Assembly (NCBI GenBank): GCA_902511005.1
Contig: CABXDN010000003.1
Span: forward strand, 62,001-126,000
Origin: an uncultured Candidatus Poseidoniales archaeon
GTDB lineage: Archaea > Thermoplasmatota > Poseidoniia > Poseidoniales > Thalassarchaeaceae
Direction of reading: 5' to 3'
DNA: 64,000 bases
The notes below the pieces were generated by a model that was not told where the DNA came from, ran no database searches, and saw only the letters and a program-made list of their open reading frames with translations. Positions 27,982 to 38,251 of the stretch are shown piece after piece. Positions within the stretch are counted from its first letter, which is position 1, and the number at the start of each line of letters is the position of its first letter. Position numbers and translations under genes: made by a program.

Positions 27982-28095
27982 AGAAATTGAAGATTTTAGA
28001 TTACTTTTGGCATTTTTTTAACTCATAGCAAATCGTAGCGTCAGCCACGTTAACAGTAGAAGCCATCAAAAGTCTCTCATTCCCGCTACATACGG

Positions 28096-30396
28096 ATGGA
28101 ACAGTCGACGCTAACAATTCTTGCGTTGTACGGACTATTTGGTATCGCACTGGCGACCTTATGGCTAAGGCATCAATCAGTACTTAGACAAAGAGAACAA
28201 ATGCAAATTCGTCTAGGTAATTTACAAGGTAATTTGACCAATACATCTAATCGCCTAGATTTACTTTCTAGAGGTGTTGATACAATACTGGGGGAAACTC
28301 CTGAAGTTCACGAGTTACTTGCGGTCCACAGATCATTAGAATCTGCCGAGTCTTTATTATTCGAACAAGACGTAACTATCAGTTCTAGCGAATCATGCGC
28401 TATTGCTACTCATGCGGGGCGTTCAATTCTTTCTAATTATCAAAGTGACTCCGAAGACAAAGGTCGAGAAAATATTCTTCCAGGCATTATTCCACTTGTA
28501 CTCCGATTAGATGCAATCCTTACAGAAGCAGAGATGAAATCAGAAGATTTAGAATTGAACGGAGAAGAACAGAGATGTCTTGGTGAATTGTTTCATGAAG
28601 CAGGCAAGTTTTCTAGAGCGGCAGATTTCTATCGTAGGGCGCATGTGCTTTCCCCCGAAGGATCTTCTGTACTCTATTCATTAGCATCAATTCAGAGAGA
28701 TGAAGGAGATTTGGATACATTAGATCGAACTTTAGAGCGACTTTTAGCTATAGATCCAGATGACATTGAAGTATTGAAAGAACAAGCAATCTTATTGTCC
28801 GGAAGTGAGGATGTAAGATTGAATCGTAATGTAAGAAGATTGGAAGCTTTAGGAGAGGATTTTGAAATATCCACTGATCAAATGGGTCTGAATAATATTT
28901 CAGGGCGTGCAAGTGATGTACAAAGTGCCATAAATCCTCATCTGAAAGAGCCTTCGACATCTGAGGGTTGGGCCGCTAAATCAGCAAAATTATTTCTTTT
29001 AGGAGAAATAGGCACGGCACTTGAATCAATTGAAAAAGCTCTATACCTAGATCCAACAAGTTCTGAAGCATGGTTATTGAAAGCAAAGTTACTTGCTGCA
29101 GGCGATGACAGAACAAAGGAAGCCCTTCAAGCAGTTCGTCGAGCGTCTGCCTTGGGAGAATATACAGTTTTACTAGAAAGTGAAATACTTGAGAATGATG
29201 GAAAATTAGACTCTGCTAGAGCAGTATTAGAAGAATGGTTAGAAAAAACTCCATCCGATGCGGAAGCACGGGGACGATTGAGTTTAGTTTTATTTCGTGC
29301 AGGAGCAATTGACTGGGCAACCAAAGTGCTTCATGAAGCTCCAGCAGAGGCTTGGGAGAGCGCTTCGTTGCATGTTATGGAAGGAAGGCTACACCTATTA
29401 GCTGCGGACGAGTATAGAGATAGAACTGGAGATCATGACCATATTATTCTATTAGATGCAACCATTTCTTTTGATTCAGCGATAGAAAAAGATAGAGAAT
29501 CAGGTCTTGCATGGTTAGGGCGTTCTCGAGCTTTGAGATATCAAGGGTCTTTGAAGGAGGCAGAGGTTGCTTTAGTAAGGGCTAGAAGGCTGATACCTGA
29601 TCATCCTTCAATATCTCTGGAAGAGGCCCATTTATGTTTAGAAACTGGTAAATTGGACCAAGCAAATGCTCTAGTTTCAGAGGCATCGACAAATCTTCAA
29701 AGTCATTCTTCAATACCTTTCATAAGAGGAATAATTGCCGCCCGACAAGGAAGATTTATTGAAGCTCAAACCTTTTTCTCTAAAGTTCTTTTAATTCAAG
29801 AAAATCATATCCGTGCAAGATTAAATAGGTGCTCAGCAGCACTATTATCGAATGATTTAGCGACAGCTCTTGATGATGCAGATTATCTTGTAGAACACGC
29901 TCCCGAATTGAATTTAGCTAGACAAAGACGTTCCGAGATTCTCATGAATCTTGGAGATTGGGAAGCAGCTGAAATTGAACTAAGAAAACTCCTCTCGAAC
30001 CAACCAGAACATATTATGGCATTAGTTCATTTAGGTACTTGTATGATAGCTATGGATAAAGCAGAGCAAGCAGAGAAGCCACTAAATGATGCGATAAGAT
30101 ATGACCCCAAACATTCAGATGCATGGTATCAACGAGGTTTACTTTATCTTGACTTTGGAAGAGTTGAAGAAGCCAAATCTGACTTTGAGGCAGCGGCAAA
30201 GCATGATACCAAACACATAGACGCACGTTTGAGAATTGCTGCAATTTTGCATGAAGGTGAAGACGCTACTGCTGCAGTTACTGCATGGAGAAAAGTGCTT
30301 GACATTGATCCTGAACACAGATTAGCAAGAAGAAGATTACAGGAATCTTCTGACCGCCAAAAAATCCTCAAGGTAAGGCCACATCCAAAGGATTGA
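28096..30396 (+). CDS. TPR-repeat protein with N-terminal TM segment
   Basis: 766 aa; many TPR-like units (e.g., AEQAEKPLNDAIRYDPKHSDAWYQRGLLYLDFGRVEEAKSDFEAAAKHDTKHIDA); N-terminal hydrophobic helix. Confidence 0.88.
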   Translation: MEQSTLTILALYGLFGIALATLWLRHQSVLRQREQMQIRLGNLQGNLTNTSNRLDLLSRGVDTILGETPEVHELLAVHRSLESAESLLFEQDVTISSSESCAIATHAGRSILSNYQSDSEDKGRENILPGIIPLVLRLDAILTEAEMKSEDLELNGEEQRCLGELFHEAGKFSRAADFYRRAHVLSPEGSSVLYSLASIQRDEGDLDTLDRTLERLLAIDPDDIEVLKEQAILLSGSEDVRLNRNVRRLEALGEDFEISTDQMGLNNISGRASDVQSAINPHLKEPSTSEGWAAKSAKLFLLGEIGTALESIEKALYLDPTSSEAWLLKAKLLAAGDDRTKEALQAVRRASALGEYTVLLESEILENDGKLDSARAVLEEWLEKTPSDAEARGRLSLVLFRAGAIDWATKVLHEAPAEAWESASLHVMEGRLHLLAADEYRDRTGDHDHIILLDATISFDSAIEKDRESGLAWLGRSRALRYQGSLKEAEVALVRARRLIPDHPSISLEEAHLCLETGKLDQANALVSEASTNLQSHSSIPFIRGIIAARQGRFIEAQTFFSKVLLIQENHIRARLNRCSAALLSNDLATALDDADYLVEHAPELNLARQRRSEILMNLGDWEAAEIELRKLLSNQPEHIMALVHLGTCMIAMDKAEQAEKPLNDAIRYDPKHSDAWYQRGLLYLDFGRVEEAKSDFEAAAKHDTKHIDARLRIAAILHEGEDATAAVTAWRKVLDIDPEHRLARRRLQESSDRQKILKVRPHPKD

Positions 30397-30421
30397 ACAC
30401 TGAATTGCCTTAGCAACGGAT

Positions 30422-30976
30422 ATGTCTGCTTCCAGTGGAATTGAACCAAAGCAAAAAGCGCCTTCATTTGAATTACCCAACGCTAATCAGAAGTTAGGTA
30501 TGGAAAATATATCTTTATCAGAGGCAATGGGCGCTAATGGAGCAATTATCTTATTCACTTGCAACCACTGTCCTTATGTCGTGGGGTCAGAATCTAGGAT
30601 AGAAAAGATGGCCGAAAAGGCTAGAAATAGTGATATAGGCTTCATAGGAATTAATTCTAACGATCCAATCAAATATGAATCAGATTCTTGGACAAATATG
30701 GTGAAAAGAGCATCTAAAGGAATGTCTTACGCTTACTTACATGATGCTGACCAATCAATTGCTACAATTTATGGTGCTGAGCGCACCCCTGAGTTTTATC
30801 TTATTGATTCATCAGGAATTGTAGTTTACAGAGGCCGTCTTGACGATTCACCCAGAGATCCTTCACATGCAACTACGTCCGAACTTTCCGATGCAATCAA
30901 CCTACTTCTCGCTGGCAAACCTATTGTACAAGATAGAACTGAAAGTATTGGCTGCTCTGTTAAATGGAAAATTTAG
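30422..30976 (+). CDS. Thioredoxin-fold (AhpC/TSA-redoxin) protein
   Basis: KAPSFELPNANQK...ILFTCNHCPYVVGSESRIEKMAEK...GAERTPEFYLIDSSGIVVYRGRLDDSP. Confidence 0.88.
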   Translation: MSASSGIEPKQKAPSFELPNANQKLGMENISLSEAMGANGAIILFTCNHCPYVVGSESRIEKMAEKARNSDIGFIGINSNDPIKYESDSWTNMVKRASKGMSYAYLHDADQSIATIYGAERTPEFYLIDSSGIVVYRGRLDDSPRDPSHATTSELSDAINLLLAGKPIVQDRTESIGCSVKWKI

Positions 30977-31800
30977 GTGTAAAAATGAAAATGGGGATAC
31001 CCGCCAAAATTTTTGCAACTCTGTTGAAATTATCCCCTTCATCTATACAAAATAAATTATGGAAATGGTGGTATCAGAAATTATCAAAGTCTCATGATAA
31101 GAAAGATTTCAGATTTATGAATTATGGATATATCGATTCTACCCCTCCTTCTTTAGAATTTTATGATGAACCATATCGCCTTTTTATACAATTATATGAG
31201 ATGAACATTAGAAATATTGAATTTCATAATAAAGAAGTTCTTGAAGTTGGGTCAGGGAGAGGCGGTGGTGCTAGTTGGGTAGCCCGAACAATGAACCCCT
31301 CATCGTTAACCGGAGTAGATTTTTCCGGAGAAGCAGTTTCACTATCTAAAAAATGGTATGACAAACAAGAAAATCTGAATTTCATTGAAGGTAACGCAGA
31401 AGATTTACCATTTCCAGATTCTAGTTTTGATATTGTTTACAACGTCGAATCTTCACATTGTTACGGAAATATGTCAAAATTCATAAATGAGGCGTTCCGG
31501 ATACTAAAGCCCGGAGGAAATTTCTGTTGGACTGATTTTCGTGATGATAAGACTATGAAATTAACAAATCAATTGTTTTTAGATAGCGGCTTCAAAATAG
31601 TCTCTAAGCGAGAGATAACCAAAGAAGTATTAACCGCTCTCGACTCAATTAATGAAGCAAAGAAAGAACGGATAAATGAGTTAGTTCCCAAAACAATCCG
31701 CCGTAGCTTTGAAACATTTGCGGGAATCGAGGGAACGCCTGTTTATGAGGCATTTAAAAATCAAAAATTAAAGTATTTCTGTTACCGAATGACAAAGTAA
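30964..31800 (+). CDS. Class I SAM-dependent methyltransferase
   Basis: VLEVGSGRGGGASWVARTMNPSSLTGVDFSGEAVSLSK...GNAEDLPFPDSSFDIVYNVESSHCYGNMSKFINEAFRILKPGG; overlaps the upstream gene by 13 nt. Confidence 0.88.
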   Translation: MENLGVKMKMGIPAKIFATLLKLSPSSIQNKLWKWWYQKLSKSHDKKDFRFMNYGYIDSTPPSLEFYDEPYRLFIQLYEMNIRNIEFHNKEVLEVGSGRGGGASWVARTMNPSSLTGVDFSGEAVSLSKKWYDKQENLNFIEGNAEDLPFPDSSFDIVYNVESSHCYGNMSKFINEAFRILKPGGNFCWTDFRDDKTMKLTNQLFLDSGFKIVSKREITKEVLTALDSINEAKKERINELVPKTIRRSFETFAGIEGTPVYEAFKNQKLKYFCYRMTK

Positions 31801-32223
31801 CTAATATTGTTCCAATACTAATTCTGTTTGTGTAGATGTAATTTCACCAGGCGCCGCCAGCCACATACGGTCTAGTAAATTTCTTAGCGATACAGTGTCA
31901 TCCACATGGACTATAGCGACCAAATCTGCATCTCCACTTATTTCGTATATACATTCAACCCCAGACCATCCAGAATATTCTCCCGCCAAACTTCCTATTT
32001 CAACCCCAGATCCAACTTTAAGTCGTATTAAAGCAGTTAATCCAATGCCTGCTTCTCTGATTGTATATCCTCGAATAACTCCATTATCCTCCATCTTTTT
32101 CATTCTAGTTCTTACTGTTCGTTCGGTAACATTAACATTTTTTGCAATGTCTACAAAAGGCGCTCTACCGGAATCTCTAAGGAACGCTAGAATAGCTCTA
32201 TCCAAGGAATCTACATCTACCAT
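31801..32223 (-). CDS. Lrp/AsnC-family transcriptional regulator
   Basis: DSLDRAILAFLRDSGRAPFVDIAKNVNVTERTVRTRMKKMEDNGVIRGYTI plus RAM-like C-terminus. Confidence 0.9.
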   Translation of the reverse strand: MVDVDSLDRAILAFLRDSGRAPFVDIAKNVNVTERTVRTRMKKMEDNGVIRGYTIREAGIGLTALIRLKVGSGVEIGSLAGEYSGWSGVECIYEISGDADLVAIVHVDDTVSLRNLLDRMWLAAPGEITSTQTELVLEQY

Positions 32224-32376
32224 GTTCATTCCGCAAACTGAACCCTTTTTGACTCTTTTCGTATTTTGAACGTGTTGCATCATCTCATTTTTTCCGTATT
32301 CAGGTAAGTAATCCTATACTATTTTTAACAATTATACTAAGTTGCATTGAAATGGGACGCCAACATTTGAGTATAC

Positions 32377-32811
32377 ATGACCGGGGATGAGGCGATAGGC
32401 CATCTCCGAGTTCAAGAGTATCTTGATGATGTTTCAAATCTTAATTTATCATTCTCTAAGTCTCAGTGGTATAATGTAGATGTCGCCGCTTTACTTGTAA
32501 ATTGTAAATTGATAAGTCATGATATTGACGAAGCCACCGGATCATCTTTACTTTTCTTAGAAAAGAGTGTATTATTATGTTGCCCTAATTCGGGAAGAAT
32601 GCATCATTATCCTAAACATCTATTGCATTGTTTCATTGACGATAAGAGGAATATGCCAATTGAGATAGACGGGGTTATCTTCAAAGCCGAATTATTTTCA
32701 ATTTCGCCATCAGAAGAACAACTTTGTTGGGAGGAGATATGCCGTTCAGAAATGGAAATCCCTGGTATTCAGAACAAAGTTTCTCGTTGGTTGAGTTGGT
32801 TGAATTCATAA
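32377..32811 (+). CDS. Hypothetical protein
   Basis: 144 aa ORF between divergent lrp-like and enolase genes. Confidence 0.55.
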   Translation: MTGDEAIGHLRVQEYLDDVSNLNLSFSKSQWYNVDVAALLVNCKLISHDIDEATGSSLLFLEKSVLLCCPNSGRMHHYPKHLLHCFIDDKRNMPIEIDGVIFKAELFSISPSEEQLCWEEICRSEMEIPGIQNKVSRWLSWLNS

Positions 32812-32857
32812 TTCAGCAATCGCAACATTCAGAGCATCAGTGCTGTTGGGCATATCA

Positions 32858-34108
32858 ATGAGCGGTATAATTACAGATCTTAAAGCCCGCACTATAATCG
32901 ACTCAAGAGGAAATCCGACAGTTGAAGTTGATTGTTATGTTGATGGTATTTTATCTGGCCGTGCAGCAGTTCCTTCTGGCGCAAGTACGGGAAGTCACGA
33001 GGCTGTTGAATTGCGAGATAATCTAGATAATTGGATGGGTAAAGGAGTAAATCAAGCAGTTGTTAATGTTAATACAAAAATCAAAGATCTACTGGTAGGA
33101 TTAGAGGTTTCAAATCAAGAAGAAGTTGACGCATCTATGTTGACGCTAGATGGGACAGCGAATAAAGCAAATTTAGGCGCTAATGCAATTTTGGGAGTTT
33201 CTATGGCAGTAATTCGAGCCGCCGCGGCACGAACAAAATCTCCTCTTTGGTCATATATCTCAAAAAAAGAAGAAAATAGTTTACCAGTTCCGTTAATGAA
33301 CATCCTGAATGGAGGGGCTCATGCGGCTTCAAATGTAGATGTACAAGAATTTATGGTGGTGCCACACGGATTTGATAATTTTTCAGAATCTCTCCGAGCA
33401 GGCACTGAGATATATCATTCATTAAAGGCAGTACTGAAAGAAGAAGGATTGCTTGGTGGTGTAGGGGATGAGGGGGGCTTTGCCCCTAATTTACCTCGGA
33501 ACGAGGAAGGGCTTAGATATCTTGTAGGAGCTATCGAAAAAGCAGGTTATTCCCCCGGTAATCAAGTCTCAATAGCATTAGATGTAGCCGCGCAAGAATT
33601 CTATGATGGCCAGAATTATCATATTGATAATAGGGCCATAAACGGAGAAGAGTTAGGTAAACTATACTCTTCTTGGTTGGATAATTATCCAATTGTATCC
33701 TTGGAGGACCCCTTCGGAGAAGATGACTGGAATTCTTGGATTGAATTCACTAAGAGGGAAGGACATAGGGTTCAAATTGTTGGAGACGACTTGTATGTAA
33801 CCAATCCCTCGCGTTTACAAAGAGGAATTGATAATAGTGCATCTAATTCTATACTCATTAAGTTGAATCAAATAGGGACAGTTACTGAGACGCTACAGGT
33901 TATCGAAATGGCCCGTGAGGCTAATTTCGGTATTATTATTTCTCATAGATCAGGGGAAACTTCAGATGATATAATTGCAGATATATCAGTAGGTACCAAT
34001 TCAGGGCAAATTAAGACAGGGGCCCCTGCAAGGAGCGATCGAACCGCTAAGTATAACCAATTGCTGAGAATTAGTGAGACTTGCTCTCAATATAGCCGTT
34101 TATTCTAA
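32858..34108 (+). CDS. eno: Enolase
   Basis: ITDLKARTIIDSRGNPTVEVD; VPSGASTGSHEAVELRD; GDDLYVTNPSRLQRGI; LIKLNQIGTVTETL; IISHRSGETSDDIIADISVG. Confidence 0.97.
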   Translation: MSGIITDLKARTIIDSRGNPTVEVDCYVDGILSGRAAVPSGASTGSHEAVELRDNLDNWMGKGVNQAVVNVNTKIKDLLVGLEVSNQEEVDASMLTLDGTANKANLGANAILGVSMAVIRAAAARTKSPLWSYISKKEENSLPVPLMNILNGGAHAASNVDVQEFMVVPHGFDNFSESLRAGTEIYHSLKAVLKEEGLLGGVGDEGGFAPNLPRNEEGLRYLVGAIEKAGYSPGNQVSIALDVAAQEFYDGQNYHIDNRAINGEELGKLYSSWLDNYPIVSLEDPFGEDDWNSWIEFTKREGHRVQIVGDDLYVTNPSRLQRGIDNSASNSILIKLNQIGTVTETLQVIEMAREANFGIIISHRSGETSDDIIADISVGTNSGQIKTGAPARSDRTAKYNQLLRISETCSQYSRLF

Positions 34109-35050
34109 GGACGCAAGAATCAAAGGTAAGACAATAGTTGCATCGGATTCTATTACAAATTTAGGTGTATCAACATCTAATTTTTCCCAACTTATTTTTT
34201 CATTTGGAGGGGCTCCCGAGTAACCGCCATAAGATGGACTAGATTCCGATATTTGAGCGAACCAAGACCATAAGTCAACATCTATTGCAACATCTTGCCG
34301 GAGCATCGGAACAACACAAATCGCGAAGTCACCAGCAATGCCTCCTCCGACTTGTAGTAATCCAGTAGGTGAATTATCTTCCCTATACCAATCAGATAGT
34401 GCTTGCATAGCATGCAAGCCTCCCAATACAATATCTGGTGAAGATATAGTACAATCAATTACTCTAGCTGTTAGAATATTCCCTAGTGTCGAATCTTCCC
34501 AACCTGGTACAAAAATAGGTAGATTTGCATCCGCTGCGGCTAGAAGCCAAGAATTTTTTGGATCTGCGTCGTATTCCAAATTACCATGCAATAACAAATC
34601 ATATAGATATTCATGAGGAAATCTTCTGTCTCCCGCTGCATCTGCATCTTTCCACAGTTTAATTAATGGCTTTTCTATATGCCGGATTGCTTCCTGTTCC
34701 GGTATTGCAACATCAGTGACTCGATTAAAACCTCTTTTTTGTAAACCTTTATCGTCTTCAGCAGTCCAACTCCTCCAATCTTTTATTTTTTCATAAGAAG
34801 ATTTAGCGACTAAATTAAATAGATCTTCTTCAAGATTAGCTCCTGTGCAACATATCGCATGAATTTTCTGTGATCTGATGGCTGGAGCCAACGACCGTCC
34901 GATTTCAGCAGTGGACATAGCGCCAGCCAAAGTAATCATTATTCTGCCGTCATTTTTTAAAAAATCTCGTAAAGATTCACAACAAGTTGCAAGTACACCG
35001 GCATTGAAATGTTTGTAATGATACCCAATGAAATCTTTAATTTCCATCAT
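34100..35050 (-). CDS. Deoxyhypusine synthase
   Basis: LAGAMSTAEIGRSLAPAIRS; CCTGANLEEDLFN; GYSGAPPNEKISWEKLDVDTPKFVIESDATIVLPLILA, with the active-site Lys region. Confidence 0.93.
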   Translation of the reverse strand: MMEIKDFIGYHYKHFNAGVLATCCESLRDFLKNDGRIMITLAGAMSTAEIGRSLAPAIRSQKIHAICCTGANLEEDLFNLVAKSSYEKIKDWRSWTAEDDKGLQKRGFNRVTDVAIPEQEAIRHIEKPLIKLWKDADAAGDRRFPHEYLYDLLLHGNLEYDADPKNSWLLAAADANLPIFVPGWEDSTLGNILTARVIDCTISSPDIVLGGLHAMQALSDWYREDNSPTGLLQVGGGIAGDFAICVVPMLRQDVAIDVDLWSWFAQISESSPSYGGYSGAPPNEKISWEKLDVDTPKFVIESDATIVLPLILASLE

Positions 35051-35056
35051 AAACCC

Positions 35057-35455
35057 TCATTGTTTAAATCTTTTAATTTCCTTCCTACTTATTTCTTTAA
35101 TGTTTTCCATCTCAGAAATAAGTTTTTCATGAATTGTATCTATAATTGCATTAGGATCTCCCGCCCCACAAGTAAATGCATCAATCGCTAATAAGCCATT
35201 TCCATAGTAGCAGTGAGCACTTACATGACTTTCGTCTAGTAAAACTACTGCAGCAAAACCAGGAGGGCTTTCCGAACCATCAAATTCTTCAACGTGTGAA
35301 TGGACTTCTCTAACCTTGGCATTTTTAACTGCATGACGCATTAATTCTAGCATCCATCTCCCATCTCGAACTTCATTAAAATCACATTTGACATAGTCAA
35401 CACAAATTTGTTTTCCATGAGACATTTTGATTTCCCTCCTTTCTAAAGTAACCAT
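35057..35455 (-). CDS. speD: S-adenosylmethionine decarboxylase-family proenzyme (SpeD-like)
   Basis: LLDESHVSAHCYYGNGLLAIDAFTCG contains the ESHxS self-processing site and the FTCG motif. Confidence 0.85.
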   Translation of the reverse strand: MVTLERREIKMSHGKQICVDYVKCDFNEVRDGRWMLELMRHAVKNAKVREVHSHVEEFDGSESPPGFAAVVLLDESHVSAHCYYGNGLLAIDAFTCGAGDPNAIIDTIHEKLISEMENIKEISRKEIKRFKQ

Positions 35456-36573
35456 TTTCTCAATCTTCTCAAACCTTCTATTATCACTTCTTCGTCAGCA
35501 GCGTACGAAACTCTAACAAATCCCTCTCCGCCAGTAATCAATGAAGCAGGAATTAATTGTACTCCAGCTTTCAAAGCCCCATCGGCGAATTCAATATCCG
35601 TCATCCCAGTACCAGTGATATCTACGAATGCGTAGAATGCACCTTCCAATTTTCCGACTCTTAATCCTGGGATTTCAGATAAGCCATTTCTCATAAGTTC
35701 TCTTCTATTCAAATATTCTGAGTTGAACCTTTCAACATCATTATCACAAGAAAGTGCTACTTTAGCCGCCTCCATCATAAAGGTTGGAACGTGAGATGCC
35801 GAATTAGCCTGAGATTTAATAGCAGCCTTCATTGCATTTTCAGGGCCGGTAAGGAAACCTAGACGCATCCCAGTCATAGCCCATGATTTCGACCATCCGT
35901 TAACAATTAATGTTCTTTCTTTTCCTCCGGGGCAGATTGCAGGAGAAACATGAGGATAATCTGTCCAATTTAGACGAGCATATATTTCATCTGAAACAAT
36001 CCACAAATCGTGTTCCACTGCGATTTTTACAATCTCTGTGACTTCATCGGGTGTAAATACAGCCCCAGTGGGATTATTCGGAGAATTAAGTAAAATCATC
36101 TTTGTTTTGTCAGTAATAGCGGATTTTATAGCATCTAAATCTGGATGAAAATTATCTTTTCTGACAGGAACATGTACTGGAACCGCTCCAATGAGTTCTA
36201 ACATAGGTTCGTAAGAAGCCCATGATGGTGCTAACAAAATCACTTCCTCCCCTGGCATTGTAGTAATCATGAAAGAATATAGCAGCGCTTGTTTGGCGCC
36301 AGGAGTAATTACAACATTTTCGGCTACCGTTTCAATCTGATGTTTATCTAATAAATAATCTGCGACAGCTTGGCACAAATCCATTGAACCAGCACCTCTA
36401 GTATATTTTGTATTCCCTGCATCTAGGCCCTTTATGGCAGAATCAATTATCTCTCTCGGAGTATCAAAGCCCGGCTCCCCAACAGTCCATCGAATTACCT
36501 CTGGACCGGGTGGTTGTAAGTACGGTGCAAAGCCAACACCTAGGCCATCGTAGCGAGATGAAACATCGGGCAC
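35443..36573 (-). CDS. Class I/II pyridoxal-phosphate aminotransferase (aspartate aminotransferase-like)
   Basis: NSPNNPTGAVFTPDEV; SDEIYARL; NGWSKSWAMTGMRLGFLTGP. Confidence 0.93.
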   Translation of the reverse strand: MPDVSSRYDGLGVGFAPYLQPPGPEVIRWTVGEPGFDTPREIIDSAIKGLDAGNTKYTRGAGSMDLCQAVADYLLDKHQIETVAENVVITPGAKQALLYSFMITTMPGEEVILLAPSWASYEPMLELIGAVPVHVPVRKDNFHPDLDAIKSAITDKTKMILLNSPNNPTGAVFTPDEVTEIVKIAVEHDLWIVSDEIYARLNWTDYPHVSPAICPGGKERTLIVNGWSKSWAMTGMRLGFLTGPENAMKAAIKSQANSASHVPTFMMEAAKVALSCDNDVERFNSEYLNRRELMRNGLSEIPGLRVGKLEGAFYAFVDITGTGMTDIEFADGALKAGVQLIPASLITGGEGFVRVSYAADEEVIIEGLRRLRKWLL

Positions 36574-36684
36574 GAGCCTAGGGTGTGCACCCCCCCCATC
36601 AAGATATGCTGTACGGGCACTCGTTGTAAATGGTAGTCTTTAACGAAGAATCTTCAAACACAAGGTCTGTTACGCAAGGCCACA

Positions 36685-36758
36685 GCATGGGTGGCAGAGT
36701 AGCTATGCAGCGGACTGCAAATCCGCGGACCTGGGTGCAAATCCCGGCCTGTGCTCCA
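36685..36758 (+). tRNA. tRNA-Cys (anticodon GCA), CCA encoded
   Basis: GCATGGG/CCTGTGC acceptor (two wobbles); GCGGA-CTGCAAA-TCCGC anticodon arm; CTGGG-TGCAAAT-CCCGG T arm; TCCA tail. Confidence 0.92.
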
Positions 36759-36781
36759 AATTATTATTCCTAGCGTAGCTC

Positions 36782-37273
36782 TTATTCAGAACTCCATTCC
36801 ATGTCATAATGAGGCCCTATATCTTCTATTTCAAAAATATCGGACACGATCTTAAACCCACACCTCGAATACATTGGTACTGCGCGTATTCTAGCATTAC
36901 ACCAAATCCCGGTATTTTCTTTTTTGGCTTCATCTTGTAAGGATTTAACAATATCAGATCCAATTCCTAGGTTTCTGAAAGAAGAATCGACAGCCATACC
37001 CCTTATTCTATATTTACACCCTTTTCTTGCATCAACTTGTAATGTAGAGCAACCTACCATTTTTTGGCCTACAAATGCACAAAGAAACTTAGTACGAATA
37101 TCGTCATCAACATCTGGATAATGTTCACTTCCTCTTGGCATACCAACTCTCAATACTCTAAATCTTAAATCAAGATGGTTTTCATCCATTGAATCTAGCC
37201 ATACTAATCGATGTTGCATATATTCTGTGTACATCTCATAATTCAATAAACTATCTTTTGTCGGCGCCTTCAA
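36782..37273 (-). CDS. GNAT-family N-acetyltransferase
   Basis: YRIRGMAVDSSFRNLGIGSDIVKSLQDEAKKENT...YSRCGFKIVSD. Confidence 0.88.
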   Translation of the reverse strand: MKAPTKDSLLNYEMYTEYMQHRLVWLDSMDENHLDLRFRVLRVGMPRGSEHYPDVDDDIRTKFLCAFVGQKMVGCSTLQVDARKGCKYRIRGMAVDSSFRNLGIGSDIVKSLQDEAKKENTGIWCNARIRAVPMYSRCGFKIVSDIFEIEDIGPHYDMEWSSE

Positions 37274-37282
37274 ATCTAACTT

Positions 37283-37708
37283 ATGTTAGGTCTAGTCGTG
37301 AGCGAAGGGGAGGGGCCTGATTGGCGGACATATTTTTCTCTTGGATCCATACTAATTCTCAATACGATATTCCTTAAGATTTCATTTCAAGGCCCTTGGG
37401 AATCTCACTCATTTACCTTAGGTGTTTCCGGCCTAGTTGGTCTAACTCTGATTTATGTTTCTTGGTACAGATTTATCTTCAAAAGACGCGGTTTAGTGCC
37501 TTGGTTAGACCTTTGGCAGAATCCTAAATCCGCAGCACAAAAAGAACTGTTTGCATCCTTCATATTTGTACTATTGGCATATGTTCTCGGAATAGACCGA
37601 TTATTTTTTCCCGAACCAACATCTTTGATTCTTTCATTGATTGGATTGTTAATGATGATTCAATCCTTATATGTGCTATTGAGTGTTAGCGTTTTATCTG
37701 ATAATTGA
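37283..37708 (+). CDS. Hypothetical membrane protein
   Basis: 141 aa, about four hydrophobic segments. Confidence 0.6.
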   Translation: MLGLVVSEGEGPDWRTYFSLGSILILNTIFLKISFQGPWESHSFTLGVSGLVGLTLIYVSWYRFIFKRRGLVPWLDLWQNPKSAAQKELFASFIFVLLAYVLGIDRLFFPEPTSLILSLIGLLMMIQSLYVLLSVSVLSDN

Positions 37709-38248
37709 CTATCTCTGCCCCGGTTTCCAGAATTGTACTGGCAACGGTTCTCGTCCTTGCATTGCACGGAATGCTAAATGATCAGCTCTTTCATTCCACC
37801 GATGCCCTCTATGTGCTCTAACATGATCATGAGTTAAATTACGGAAAGATGAAACTTCTATCCAGAGTTTTTGAACATGTAACGCCAATTCTTTATTCGC
37901 CTTAGCTTTCCAAATCCCAGAGCCAATATTTAATGCATATTGTGAATCTCCTCTGATGACTGCATTTGTATCGCTACCTTCGATTATTAACCACTTTAAT
38001 GCATGAGCGAGTGCACACAATTCAGCCGTATTATTCGAACCGACCTCTGCTCCGATAAATTCTTTTGAATTATTTTCAGTAATAACTTTACCACTCTTTT
38101 CAATTATTATTTCACCTTGTCCTTTCCCTAGTCCGGTGTCTCCGATAACTACACAAAACCCCCAACCCGCAGGTGTTTGAGAAGTGACATTTTTATTTTC
38201 TTCACAAGATCCATCAACATAAATAGAGATCTTTTCTGAAGAAGTCAT
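37709..38248 (-). CDS. RNase H type 1-like protein
   Basis: ISIYVDGSCEENK; GSNNTAELCALAHALKWLI; IRGDSQYALN; VRAHRGHRWNERADHLA. Confidence 0.9.
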   Translation of the reverse strand: MTSSEKISIYVDGSCEENKNVTSQTPAGWGFCVVIGDTGLGKGQGEIIIEKSGKVITENNSKEFIGAEVGSNNTAELCALAHALKWLIIEGSDTNAVIRGDSQYALNIGSGIWKAKANKELALHVQKLWIEVSSFRNLTHDHVRAHRGHRWNERADHLAFRAMQGREPLPVQFWKPGQR

Positions 38249-38251
38249 TAC

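Noticed and set aside
36581-36597. GGGTGTGCACCC plus poly-C tract as a terminator or regulatory hairpin
   Set aside because: The only stem is 5 bp with a 2-nt loop, and the C run could be simple homopolymer; too weak to claim.
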